From the NCBI RefSeq assembly GCF_002838835.1, contig NZ_NHPP01000002.1, positions 124,001 to 188,000 on the forward strand: a stretch of DNA of 64,000 bases. Direction: 5' to 3'. Shown one piece after another: positions 55,095-63,930 of the stretch (the first letter of the stretch is position 1; each line of letters opens with the position of its first letter). The stretch comes from Siphonobacter sp. SORGH_AS_0500. GTDB lineage: Bacteria; Bacteroidota; Bacteroidia; Cytophagales; Spirosomataceae. The notes under the pieces are model-generated. The model made no database searches. It was given only the letters and a program-made list of their open reading frames with translations, and was not told the DNA's origin. A program made the translations under genes and the position numbers.

Positions 55095-56087
55095 CTAAAT
55101 CAGGCTCAAATTGGAGAGGTGTTTGTTGATGACACCTATCTCTTCTGGCGATAATGAAATGTGAATCGACTGAGCATTCTGGATGGCTTGTTCCGCATTG
55201 CGGGCACCCACCAAAGCAACGGTAATACCGGGTTGTTCGATAGTCCAGCGGATGACTAACTGAGACAAAGTAGCCCCTTTCTCTTGAGCCATCGGACGAA
55301 TTTCGTCGAGAAAAGCGTTGATTTTTGTCAGGTTCTCAGGCTGGTAAAATCTTGATCCCGAGCGGGTATCACCTTCACCAAACTGATGCCCAGGCTTGAT
55401 TTTACCCGTCAGAATGCCTCGTTGCAGGGGGCTGTAAGCAATGATCGCTTTCTGACGAGCCATGGCATAAGGAACCAGTTCTTTTTCGATGGAACGCTCT
55501 ACCATGCTGTAAGGTACCTGATTAGAAGCCAGCGAGAGCGTTTCTTCGGCTTCCATAAACTGAGCCGTGGAATAATTACAAACTCCGGCGGCCCGAATTT
55601 TTCCCTGTTTTTGTAAAATGTCCAGGGCTTCCATCGTTTCACTGATCGGTGTGGTGCTGTCGGGCCAGTGAATCTGGTACAGGTCGATATAATCCGTTTT
55701 CAGACGACGAAGGCTGTTTTCGCACTCCTGAATGACGCTATCCTTGCCAGCGTATTTATAGACGTCAATTTCCTGGCCATCGTTGTTCTGCGTGTGAAAA
55801 GCAAAATCGCCCTGCTTCACGTCCCAACGCATGCCAAATTTAGTCAGAATCTGAACCTTATCACGGGCAACGCCCTGAAGTGCTTCTGCAACGATTTCTT
55901 CACTAACCCCCATACCGTATACGGGAGCAGTGTCAATGGAGGTAACTCCTTCATCGAGTGAGGCCTTAATGGCTTCTACGGCTTCTTTTCGATCGGCTCC
56001 GCCCCACATCCATCCGCCAATGGCCCAGGCACCAAACGTTAGGGCTGATACCTGCAAGGCTGATTCGCCTAATTCTCTGTACTTCAT
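55095..56087 (-). CDS. Aldo/keto reductase
   Basis: A 330-residue cytosolic NADPH-dependent oxidoreductase with a TIM barrel. The catalytic set is present: D52 in SIDTAPVYG, Y57, K83 in ILTKFG and the His in LYQIHWPD. The cofactor-end pattern IRWTIEQPGITVALVGARN is also there. It resembles the group that includes general stress protein 69 and L-glyceraldehyde 3-phosphate reductases; the true substrate is unknown. It has its own terminator, and the upstream gap holds a long inverted repeat. Confidence 0.93.
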   Translation of the reverse strand: MKYRELGESALQVSALTFGAWAIGGWMWGGADRKEAVEAIKASLDEGVTSIDTAPVYGMGVSEEIVAEALQGVARDKVQILTKFGMRWDVKQGDFAFHTQNNDGQEIDVYKYAGKDSVIQECENSLRRLKTDYIDLYQIHWPDSTTPISETMEALDILQKQGKIRAAGVCNYSTAQFMEAEETLSLASNQVPYSMVERSIEKELVPYAMARQKAIIAYSPLQRGILTGKIKPGHQFGEGDTRSGSRFYQPENLTKINAFLDEIRPMAQEKGATLSQLVIRWTIEQPGITVALVGARNAEQAIQNAQSIHISLSPEEIGVINKHLSNLSLI

Positions 56088-56173
56088 GTGACTTGAATTA
56101 GTTTGAGGTTTAACGTTTCAAAGGGGAGTAAGGTTTGAGAAAATGTAAATTGCCGTGTTGTGTGGAGTTTAAG

Positions 56174-56322
56174 GTTTGAGTGTGTTTGATTATGGTTTGA
56201 GGATGTTTTAGAACTGCTTCGGGAGGTTTGATCTCATGATTAAATTCATCAGTAAAAGAGTTTACATAACTCTAAAACCCATTGACCAAAGGCATTCAAA
56301 CCATAATCAAACACACTCAAAC
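56174..56322. repeat. 27-bp perfect inverted repeat of GTTTGAG type
   Basis: Arms at 56174-56200 and 56296-56322 are exact complements (starting GTTTGAGTGTGTTTGATTAT), 95 nt apart, between the reductase and serine hydrolase genes. More GTTTGAGG/GTTTAAGG units flank the left arm from 56101. Confidence 0.93.
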
Positions 56323-56339
56323 TTTATTCCAACAACTCT

Positions 56340-57866
56340 TTATTTCACTTCTCGTAAATCCAACTGCTGGATTAGGGCCGGGTTTTCGGGGGATAGGGTG
56401 AAATACACCAGTACTTTTCCTTGCTCACCTTCCATGATGAAAGTGCCCCGTAGCTGATTTTCAGGAATTAAATCGCCTACTTTTACAATTTTTCCGACTT
56501 TGCTGAATAACTCTTCGGAAGCCTTCTTGCGTAAAGCCAGTGATTTGTCAGGAAAGAAGTTTTCGGCAAAAATGGGGTAATGGCTGGCCTGATTCCAGTC
56601 TTTCAGCACCGAAACCAGGTCTTTTTTTCGCTGATTCAGGATTTTGGAAACAGGTAATTGTCGTTTCTTCAAATCAGCCGAGGCCAGAAGCGTTTCAATG
56701 ATTTTGGTATTAATCAGGCCCGCGTTGGCGTAGGTAAGGTTAGCGTAGGTAATGACGCCGATGCCGTATTCGGGTAAAATCCGCCAGTTGCTGCCAAAGC
56801 CGGGTAAGCCTCCGCTGTGCCCAACGGTAGTAATCGCGTCTGAATCCCGGGTCCAGCGAAGGCCATAGGCGTAAGCTGAGGAAATGGAGTAAGGCGTGCC
56901 ATTGGCTTTTAGAGAGGTACTTAAACCAGCAAAATTGGCTGGTTGCTGCATCTCCCGCACCGAACTCCGACGGATTGGGCCGGTGCCGGCTTCACTGCGA
57001 GCGGGCCAGGCCGCCAAATGAAAAGAGACATACTTACTGAAATCTTCTATCGAAGTTAATAAACCGCCCATGGCTCCGTAGGCACCATCCGGTAATAGTT
57101 TCTCTTCGACAAATTTTTCGTTTTCCCAGCGATACCCGTGAGCCAGTAACTCAGGCTCAACTTTGGAAAAGTCCCATACGGTATGGGTCATACCTAAGGG
57201 TTTAAGAATTTCCTTAGTAATGTATTCCTGATAAGGCGTTTGGGTAACGACAGTGATAATGCGGCCTAACATGGCAAAACCCATGTTGCTGTATTCGTAC
57301 GTTATACCGGGAGGGTTTGACAAAGAAACGCCTTTCCCCAGCATTTTCAGAAAATACGCGTCGGCAATGGCAAGCTGACGATCACCCCAGGGGTTATCTT
57401 CGGGAAAACCAGCCGCATGGGTTAGCAAATGCCGGATTGTAATAACCGGAGCATCGACGGTTAACGCAGGCGTTTTTTTGACTTCAGGAATATATTGCTG
57501 AACCGGATCATCCAAACGCAGCTTGCCTTCATCGCGTAGCTTAATGATAGCCATGGCCGTAATACTTTTGGTCATGGAGGCAATTCGGAAGAGCGATTTT
57601 GAGCTAGCTGCCGTCTTCTGAGCCAGGTTGGTTGAACCGAAACTATGGCTGTCTATCAACTGCCCATCGACAACAATGCCGTAGGTTAAGCCTGGGAAGT
57701 TATTTTTCCGAAATTCTTCCTCTACCTGTTTTTCGATGGCAGGTAAAGCACTTTTAATTTTTTCGAGACGGTCTGGGTCCGTAAACACCGGAGGCTGGTA
57801 TAAAGTCTGAGCCTTGCTGGTAAGAACCGAACCGAAGAGGAGAAGGGCCAGGTATCGTTTTTTCAT
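56340..57866 (-). CDS. Exported serine hydrolase, beta-lactamase class C family
   Basis: A 508-residue periplasmic protein with a signal peptide (KKRYLALLLFGSVLTSKAQ). The catalytic S97-M-T-K100 and Y192-S-N194 are in place, and GHSGG in VGHSGGLPGFG fills the third motif. The last ~100 residues form an extra beta-rich domain as in many esterase-like members. It is probably a peptidase or esterase on cell-wall or D-amino-acid substrates; a true beta-lactamase is less likely. It is a second member of the family in the window besides the one at the left edge. Confidence 0.92.
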   Translation of the reverse strand: MKKRYLALLLFGSVLTSKAQTLYQPPVFTDPDRLEKIKSALPAIEKQVEEEFRKNNFPGLTYGIVVDGQLIDSHSFGSTNLAQKTAASSKSLFRIASMTKSITAMAIIKLRDEGKLRLDDPVQQYIPEVKKTPALTVDAPVITIRHLLTHAAGFPEDNPWGDRQLAIADAYFLKMLGKGVSLSNPPGITYEYSNMGFAMLGRIITVVTQTPYQEYITKEILKPLGMTHTVWDFSKVEPELLAHGYRWENEKFVEEKLLPDGAYGAMGGLLTSIEDFSKYVSFHLAAWPARSEAGTGPIRRSSVREMQQPANFAGLSTSLKANGTPYSISSAYAYGLRWTRDSDAITTVGHSGGLPGFGSNWRILPEYGIGVITYANLTYANAGLINTKIIETLLASADLKKRQLPVSKILNQRKKDLVSVLKDWNQASHYPIFAENFFPDKSLALRKKASEELFSKVGKIVKVGDLIPENQLRGTFIMEGEQGKVLVYFTLSPENPALIQQLDLREVK

Positions 57867-57931
57867 AAGGGAAGTTTGAATGATAGGCGAATCTACGATC
57901 TAAATCTGTTTTATCCGCAATTCCATCAGCT

Positions 57932-58387
57932 ATGGATTCTTTACTAAAAGTTATCGTCGGAACCTGGTTCATTTGCAGTACCAATTTCCCCATGTGGCTG
58001 AAAGGCAATAAGCATAACCCCACCTTCACCTATACCCCCGTTCCTGAAAAGCCCGGCGTCTTGCTCGACGAGGTAAAGTACCAGAAAAAAGGAAAGAAAA
58101 AAACGATTACGGGTTATGATTATCCTGACGAGAAGAAACCCAATGCCTTTATTTGGCGGGGAAAGGGCTTATTGGGTTTACTGAAAAGCAAATGGGAGGT
58201 TCGGTTAATCGACCCTCAAGGGCAATGGGCCGTGATTTACTTTTCAAAGACCTTATTCACGCCCGAAGGTGTGGATATTATCAGTCGGCAACCCCAACTT
58301 TCACCGGAGTTACTTCAGGAAATTAAAAGGCAAATGGCCGCTGACTCGTTGCTACGTGCTCAGGTATCTTCGCTGAAAGACCTCTAG
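57932..58387 (+). CDS. Lipocalin-like protein
   Basis: A 151-residue protein with the opening VGTWFICSTNFPMW, which fits the lipocalin first conserved region (G-x-W). FTYTPV, AFIWRGKGL and WAVIYFSKTLFTPEG follow in the order of beta strands. No signal peptide is seen, so it is probably cytoplasmic. Such proteins may bind small hydrophobic ligands. Assignment is from pattern only. It is divergent from the serine hydrolase gene. Confidence 0.7.
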   Translation: MDSLLKVIVGTWFICSTNFPMWLKGNKHNPTFTYTPVPEKPGVLLDEVKYQKKGKKKTITGYDYPDEKKPNAFIWRGKGLLGLLKSKWEVRLIDPQGQWAVIYFSKTLFTPEGVDIISRQPQLSPELLQEIKRQMAADSLLRAQVSSLKDL

Positions 58388-58534
58388 TAATGTTTAGGGT
58401 TGCAAAAGCTGTACTTTACGGTTCATAAGGCACGTGATGAATCACATTTCTGGTGTAAGCTTTCTGTAAATCAAGCACAAACACTAGATAAAAGCGAAGG
58501 TTGAACTTCTGCTACGAATCGAAATAGTATTACA

Positions 58535-59419
58535 TCAGGAAGGAATCGTGTTAAGAAAATAAGTCTTACCTCCCTGAATTATTTCGGGATTTAACTCTCT
58601 TTTCTTGACGATAATAGTGCTTGGTATCGCTGGATCAAAATCGGTCATAGTTCTGATTCGTTCCAGCTTTATTTTGGTATACATATCGAATTCGAGGAGA
58701 TTAATGATGTGCTGATCGTCCTGAAAAAAATCACTTTCCAGTAATAATTTCCGACCTAATCCTTCTCTTAATAACTCCGCAAATTTCTGATTAGCAAATA
58801 GATTTTCTTTTTTGTGAAAATAATCTTCATTCAGAATAGTGTAGCTGGCTTTGATCCAACGGGCAGACTCTTTGGAAGTTACTACCATTCGGTTTTCATG
58901 AACCGATAAGTGGGAAAGAAAAAAATCAATTTCAGTCGAGTTTATTAACTCAGCGTGATACAAATCCCGTAAAGTATAGTCCACCCGGTCGGCACATAAT
59001 CGGGGCAAAGGCTGTTCCAGTAAGGGAAAATTTTCTTGAATGAATTGCTGGGAAGTATACCCGTTTGCTTGAAGAATAGAAGAAATTTCAGGATAAGAGA
59101 CAAAGGTTTCGTACCATTCTTCGTGAAAAGATTCGTCCCTAATGTCTAAGACGTAATCAATTACGTGCGAGAAAGCCGTATGGGAAATGTCGTGCAAGAG
59201 GGCTGCAATCTGTTCTTTTTCGTCACCACCAAGCCTCCTGATTAGTAACATAACACCGATGGAATGCTCATAACGGGTATGCTGTAAGCGGCTGTCTACC
59301 AGAAAATTAGCCCCGCCCTGATGAATGGTTTTTAATCGCTGGAATAGTTTACTCTGAATGATTTCTGCACAAACGCCCTCAATTTCATAGGAACCATATA
59401 TCGCATCCGTATACTGCAT
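58535..59419 (-). CDS. HD domain phosphohydrolase
   Basis: A 294-residue protein with the HD-domain ligands H47 (in LQHTRYEHSIG), H76-D77 (LLHDISHTAFSHVID) and a later Asp in RVDYTLRD. The arrangement is that of dGTPase-like/metal-dependent phosphohydrolases. It may act on nucleotides, but the substrate is not known. Convergent with the lipocalin-like gene. Confidence 0.9.
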   Translation of the reverse strand: MQYTDAIYGSYEIEGVCAEIIQSKLFQRLKTIHQGGANFLVDSRLQHTRYEHSIGVMLLIRRLGGDEKEQIAALLHDISHTAFSHVIDYVLDIRDESFHEEWYETFVSYPEISSILQANGYTSQQFIQENFPLLEQPLPRLCADRVDYTLRDLYHAELINSTEIDFFLSHLSVHENRMVVTSKESARWIKASYTILNEDYFHKKENLFANQKFAELLREGLGRKLLLESDFFQDDQHIINLLEFDMYTKIKLERIRTMTDFDPAIPSTIIVKKRELNPEIIQGGKTYFLNTIPS

Positions 59420-59604
59420 ATTTTCTCGACTAAGGATAAGATTAAAATTTACGTAAAATGGTGAGAGACAGCTTTACGTCTTTTTCTTCTTGCGTTATAT
59501 CAATCCATTGTCGGGGGTTTTAGTTCTGTTAACTCCCTGAATGAATGTTCTGGCTAGCATTTTTTGGAAATAAATTCACTGATTCTAAACTATTACTTCT
59601 CGTC

Positions 59605-60339
59605 ATGAAAAAGATTTATTTGCTGTGCTTCGCTTTACTAGGTCTGACAACGGTCCATGCTCAGATCCGCCTGGATGTAGAATCAGGGCTGGTTTTAGGA
59701 ACAAATTATAACAAGATTCGCATACCCAATCAGGGCGGTACACTGGTGGATATTGCCAAAGAACTGAATGTAAAACCTAAAGTATTCTTCCGCCTCCGGG
59801 CCGATTACATTATTGATAACCGCCATCATATTTCAGCTTTATATGCTCCATTGACCGTTCGTTATGACGGGAATTTTTCGCAGGATGTTCGTTTTAATGC
59901 TACCACTTTTGCGGCTAATCGTCCCGTTACGGTTGACTATACATTCAATTCCTACCGCCTGACGTACCGCTATGATTTTGTGGCCAATGAACACTGGCGA
60001 ATAGGGGCGGGTCTGACGGCCAAAATTCGGGATGCGAAGGTGCGTTTTAAGAACGAAGGACAGGATACGTATTTTGATAATTTTGGTTTTGTCCCCCTCA
60101 TTAACTTTTATGCAGGCTGGAAACCTACCGAACGCTGGGGCTTACTGATTGAAGGCGATGCCTTGGGTTCGAAACAGGGACGGGCGGAAGATATTTTTGG
60201 TGGTATTACCTATGCGTTAGGCGAGCAGGCAAACCTAAAACTGGGTTACCGGGTAGTAGAAGGAGGAGCAGATGTAGATCGGGTATATACGTTTAACTGG
60301 ATTAACTACGTCTCGGTGGGGATTGTGGTAGAGTTTTAA
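59605..60339 (+). CDS. Outer membrane beta-barrel protein
   Basis: The ATG at 59605 (MKKIYLLCFALLGLTTVHAQ) gives a signal peptide and a 244-residue protein. Alternating strands such as YRLTYRYDFVANEHWRIGAG and FVPLINFYAGWKP and a C-terminal aromatic Phe (VGIVVEF) fit an 8-10 strand OmpW/OmpA-like barrel. No ligand or binding function is evident. A repeat-derived terminator follows. Confidence 0.8.
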   Translation: MKKIYLLCFALLGLTTVHAQIRLDVESGLVLGTNYNKIRIPNQGGTLVDIAKELNVKPKVFFRLRADYIIDNRHHISALYAPLTVRYDGNFSQDVRFNATTFAANRPVTVDYTFNSYRLTYRYDFVANEHWRIGAGLTAKIRDAKVRFKNEGQDTYFDNFGFVPLINFYAGWKPTERWGLLIEGDALGSKQGRAEDIFGGITYALGEQANLKLGYRVVEGGADVDRVYTFNWINYVSVGIVVEF

Positions 60340-60378
60340 CGCTCTGCCTCAACGGTGAGGAAGTCTGCACATTTCAAA

Positions 60379-60411
60379 TAGCTCTGGATGACAATCCGGG
60401 GCTATTTTTTG
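60379..60411 (+). terminator. Terminator made from an AATCCGGGG-type repeat
   Basis: TAGCTCTGGAT pairs with ATCCGGGGCTA (11 bp with wobble pairs) over GACA, then six T residues. The same GGATGAxAATCCGGG core occurs in the repeat cluster near 23850. Confidence 0.85.
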
Positions 60412-60517
60412 TATCGTTCGTTAGAAGTATTTCAATATTAAAAGATTATGAAGCCGCTTAACGAAAAAATAACTTGGTTAAGCCTGGATTAACGCTTCAA
60501 TTTTGTGGGGTAAACAC

Positions 60518-60790
60518 ATGCATTACTACGCCATGCTTCCCAAGTTTTTATTATCAATGCCCGCTGATACAGACGTTGATTACGTCCTGCACACGGAACA
60601 ACCTTCGTTTTTGATTCGCGTTGAAAAAAACGAAGAAGATCAGCCCGTTCTTACCGAAAAAGCCATCGTTCGCTGGTATGATAGCAAGCCTGCCCAGTCG
60701 GGTGTGCTCGATGAGATTCTCGAAGAAATGATGGAGTTTCTGCTCGAAGAGTACGACTTTATTTCTGACGAAGAAGACTGGATTGAATAA
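60518..60790 (+). CDS. Small acidic protein, unknown
   Basis: The ATG at 60518 gives 90 residues, strongly acidic at the C-terminus (EILEEMMEFLLEEYDFISDE). An earlier TTG start (60503) would add five residues. I recognise no family. The gene lies 30 bp before a metallophosphoesterase gene and may share its transcript. Confidence 0.65.
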   Translation: MHYYAMLPKFLLSMPADTDVDYVLHTEQPSFLIRVEKNEEDQPVLTEKAIVRWYDSKPAQSGVLDEILEEMMEFLLEEYDFISDEEDWIE

Positions 60791-60820
60791 TACGTTCCTC
60801 TGATTTCTGAATAAAATTCT

Positions 60821-62389
60821 ATGTTAAATCGACTGATTGCGTGCGGAATTGGTACGCTGTTGTGTGGTTCAGTTTTTGCTCAGGGCCAGGTAAAAGGCTT
60901 TGTATACGAAGACCAGAACGGTAACGGCAAGAAGGATAAAAAAGAAGCGGGACTTGCGAAAGTGGCCGTATCTAATGGTCGTGAGGTAGTTTTGACCGAT
61001 GCTCAGGGTAAATACGAGTTACCCTTAGGTCAGGATCAGACCATTTTCGTGATTAAGCCCTCCGGGTATCGTCTGCCGGTGAATGAGTTTAATCTGCCTC
61101 AGTTTTACCGTCATCACAAGCCGCAAGGCTCGCCCAAAACGAAGTTTGCGGGAGTAGCGGCCACGGGAGCCCTTCCTAAGTCAGTGGATTTTGCGGTAAT
61201 GAAGCAAAACGAACCTACTGATTTCAAAATTCTGGTTTTCGGAGATCCTCAGGTATATTCCGAAGAGCAGGTAAGCTTTTTCAAGAAAGGAATTATCGAC
61301 GAAGTAAAGACCAAAACCGAAGGTGTTCGTTTCGGCATTAGTCTGGGGGATGAAGTAGGGGATAATCCTGAACTATATCCTTCCTATAAGAAAGCCATCC
61401 AGCAGTTGGGGCTGCCCTGGTTCAATGTCATGGGTAATCACGACATGAACTACGATGCTCAGGCGGATAGTTTGTCGGATGAAAGCTTCGAAGCCGCTTT
61501 TGGTCCGAATAATTACGCTTTTAACAGCGGAGATGTTCACTTTGTCGTCCTGGATAACATCCTCTATCCCGATCCTCGGGACGGGAAAGGGTATTTGGGT
61601 GGTTTGCGTCCCGACCAGTTAGACTTTATTGAAAATGATCTGAAACTAGTTCCTAAAGACAAGCTGATCGTTTTCTGTTACCACATTCCTCCCATTGAAG
61701 AGTTTCGCCCGGAAGACCGTCAGCGGATGTTTAACGCTCTGAAGGATTTTCCTCATACGCTCTCCCTTTCAGCACATACGCACTTCCAGTTACACCATTT
61801 CTTTGGTAAGGAAGAAGGATTTACCCGTGAAAAACCGCACCACGAGTATAACGTAGGAACAACCTCGGGCGACTGGTATTCCGGTGAAATGAACGAGAAA
61901 GGTGTACCCGTTTCAATGATGCGGGACGGCACCCCGAAAGGTTATATGTTCCTTTCATTCAAAGGGAATGAATATGCCTTTGATTACCGCGTAGCAGGAC
62001 AGCCGGAAGATTATAAGATTGGCATTCATGCTCCGAAAGTGATTGCTCGTCGCCAGTCGGCGAAGGGCGAGGTGTATGCTAACTTCTTTCAGGGCAGTGA
62101 AAAAGATCAACTGGAATATCGGCTGGATGATGGAAGTTGGAAAGCCATGACCCAGGTGGCAGAACCCGACCCCGTCATGCTGAAAACTCGCTTACGCTGG
62201 GATGAGGCTACGGAACCTTTGAAGGGGATGCGTCCATCCAATCCGGTAACCTGTACGCACTTATGGAAGGCAGCTCTGCCCGGTAATATGGCGGAAGGCA
62301 ATCATACGATTGAGGTTCGGGCGAAAGATGCCTATGGTCGTACGTTCACCAATACACAAAAAATACAGGTTGTCGCTTCGGCTGAATAA
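60821..62389 (+). CDS. Exported calcineurin-like metallophosphoesterase, three-domain
   Basis: A 522-residue protein with a signal peptide. Residues ~24-85 form an SD-repeat/Cna-B-like domain (VYEDQNGNGKKDKKEAGLAK, the metallophosphoesterase N-terminal domain). The catalytic core has FGDPQVY, SLGDEVGD, VMGNHDMN (GNHD) and SAHTHFQLHH, so the two-metal site is complete. The last ~150 residues (SAKGEVYANFFQGSEKDQLE to VRAKDAYGRTFT) form the C-terminal domain of this family. It probably removes phosphate from an extracytoplasmic substrate; which is unknown. Confidence 0.93.
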   Translation: MLNRLIACGIGTLLCGSVFAQGQVKGFVYEDQNGNGKKDKKEAGLAKVAVSNGREVVLTDAQGKYELPLGQDQTIFVIKPSGYRLPVNEFNLPQFYRHHKPQGSPKTKFAGVAATGALPKSVDFAVMKQNEPTDFKILVFGDPQVYSEEQVSFFKKGIIDEVKTKTEGVRFGISLGDEVGDNPELYPSYKKAIQQLGLPWFNVMGNHDMNYDAQADSLSDESFEAAFGPNNYAFNSGDVHFVVLDNILYPDPRDGKGYLGGLRPDQLDFIENDLKLVPKDKLIVFCYHIPPIEEFRPEDRQRMFNALKDFPHTLSLSAHTHFQLHHFFGKEEGFTREKPHHEYNVGTTSGDWYSGEMNEKGVPVSMMRDGTPKGYMFLSFKGNEYAFDYRVAGQPEDYKIGIHAPKVIARRQSAKGEVYANFFQGSEKDQLEYRLDDGSWKAMTQVAEPDPVMLKTRLRWDEATEPLKGMRPSNPVTCTHLWKAALPGNMAEGNHTIEVRAKDAYGRTFTNTQKIQVVASAE

Positions 62390-62408
62390 CCATGGATTGA
62401 TGTAAAAT

Positions 62409-62442
62409 TAAAATCCCGGAAGCTCAGCTTTCGGGATTTTTT
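62409..62442 (+). terminator. Terminator of the metallophosphoesterase gene
   Basis: AAAATCCCGGAA pairs with TTTCGGGATTTT (one G-T) over GCTCAGC, with T residues following; 20 bp after the stop. Confidence 0.88.
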
Positions 62443-62479
62443 GTTGATTTAGGAGCGACTGCCTAAACGTGAATAATTT

Positions 62480-62600
62480 CTCCGATTCTGTCATCCAGAG
62501 CGACTGCGAGGGGTCATGGAAAACTTTAATAATCCCAAATCGTCACCATTGGTGAAGGTTTGGGAAGCAGACTCTGAGTCTTGGACGGTCTCTGAAAGGA
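62480..62600. repeat. GTCATCCAGAGCGA-type intergenic repeat
   Basis: Starts TCTGTCATCCAGAGCGACTG and includes an imperfect hairpin CCCAAATCGTCACC-ATT-GGTGAAGGTTTGGG (about 62536-62566). The motif resembles a complementary segment near 15520. It fills the gap between convergent genes. Confidence 0.5.
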
Positions 62601-62661
62601 AAATAGATCAATCATACCCGTACTCTGATTCAATCAAACTACGGGCATGATCAGAAGGTAT

Positions 62662-63129
62662 TTACGAAATCTTCGAATGATGCTGATAGGTCATGTAAGT
62701 ATGGGGAATGCCGTCTTCGATATATTCCATTCCCGTAGAGATAAAGCCTAAAGAAGTATAGAACTTCACCAGATGGGTCTGAGCTCCAATTTTAATCATG
62801 TGTGGACCAAACAGGCGGCGGCAGTAGGCAATGGAAGCTTCCATCAAACGCTTGCCTAAACCTGAACTACGAACGGCAGGAGAGGTAACTACGCGGCCAA
62901 TGGCTGTATAGCCTTTAAAACAAACGTCGCGATCAAACAGACGGGTGTAAGCAATAAGCTTTCCGGTGTCGTCATCCTTGCCCAGGCAATGCCAGGCTTT
63001 GGGGTCGTTTCCGTCAATATCCTGATAAGGGCAATTCTGTTCAACCACAAACACTTCGGAACGAAGTGCTAAAATTTCATACAATTCCTGGACGGTGAGT
63101 TCGTGAAATTGCTTTAAGTCAAATTGCAT
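62662..63129 (-). CDS. GNAT N-acetyltransferase, ElaA type
   Basis: A 155-residue GNAT-fold protein. The ElaA pattern is LYEILALRSEVFVVEQNCPY then DGNDPKAWH, with the acetyl-CoA loop RSSGLGKRLMEASI (R/Q-x-x-G-x-G/A) and GRVVTSPAVR before it. ElaA is widely conserved; its acceptor is not known. It is monocistronic between an intergenic repeat and the SDR gene. Confidence 0.93.
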   Translation of the reverse strand: MQFDLKQFHELTVQELYEILALRSEVFVVEQNCPYQDIDGNDPKAWHCLGKDDDTGKLIAYTRLFDRDVCFKGYTAIGRVVTSPAVRSSGLGKRLMEASIAYCRRLFGPHMIKIGAQTHLVKFYTSLGFISTGMEYIEDGIPHTYMTYQHHSKIS

Positions 63130-63186
63130 AGATGGAGAAGATACGTTAAGAATAGGGGATTCTAAAAAGACAGTGCCGAAGTATTT

Positions 63187-63930
63187 TTAATAAGGAGAAG
63201 GACTTACGCTGGTCCAGCCGCCGTCTACCACGAGTGTCTGGCCCGTAATATGACCCGCTTCGGGCGAAGTTAAGAACAGGACTGCTGCTGCAATGTCTGC
63301 TACCGTAGCGGGTTTTTTCAGAGGCGTAATCCGCGACCAGGTGGAGGTATAATCTGGGTCATCGAGTGTTCGTTCGGTGAGGGTTGCTCCGGGAGCTACG
63401 CAGTTGATCGTGATACCATAGGGCGAAAGCTCCGTTACCAGTGACTTCGCCAACATTTGAAGGGCTGCTTTGGTCATGCCATATGCTGCAAGATACGCAT
63501 GCGATTGCTGTCCTGTTACCGAAGACATCAATAAAATTCGTCCACCCTGACCTTGGCTTCGCATTTGTAAGGCGGCCTGTTGCGTGAGAAAAAAGTTACC
63601 CCGAATATTGAGATCCAGCAGTTTTTGAAGGGAGTCGGGCTGGTACTCAAAGAAGTCGCCGAAGGTAGTGATTCCCGCGTTGGCTACTAAAATATCCAGC
63701 GATCCAAACCGGGTAACTGCGGTTTGAACCAGTCGTTTGATGAATTCAACATCGGAAGCGTCGCCCGCTAGAATCTGACAATTTCCGCCTTCTGACCGAA
63801 TTCGGGCCGCCGCATGCTGAGCCATGATTTCGTCAATGTCATTCAGCAAAACGGAAGCTCCGCGAAGAGCCATTTGCCGACAAATTTCAAAACCAATGCC
63901 CTGAGCGGCTCCGGTAACAATAACATTCAT
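63187..63930 (-). CDS. Short-chain dehydrogenase/reductase
   Basis: A 247-residue classical SDR. The NAD(P)-binding T6-G-A-A-Q-G-I-G13, the NAG at 84-86, the catalytic Ser in LLMSSVTG (~136-137), Y150 and K154, and the late GHITGQTLVVDGGW end are all in place. DD in LNDIDE (~29-33) favours NAD. It resembles 3-oxoacyl-ACP reductase/glucose-dehydrogenase-like members; substrate open. The right edge of the window follows. Confidence 0.93.
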   Translation of the reverse strand: MNVIVTGAAQGIGFEICRQMALRGASVLLNDIDEIMAQHAAARIRSEGGNCQILAGDASDVEFIKRLVQTAVTRFGSLDILVANAGITTFGDFFEYQPDSLQKLLDLNIRGNFFLTQQAALQMRSQGQGGRILLMSSVTGQQSHAYLAAYGMTKAALQMLAKSLVTELSPYGITINCVAPGATLTERTLDDPDYTSTWSRITPLKKPATVADIAAAVLFLTSPEAGHITGQTLVVDGGWTSVSPSPY

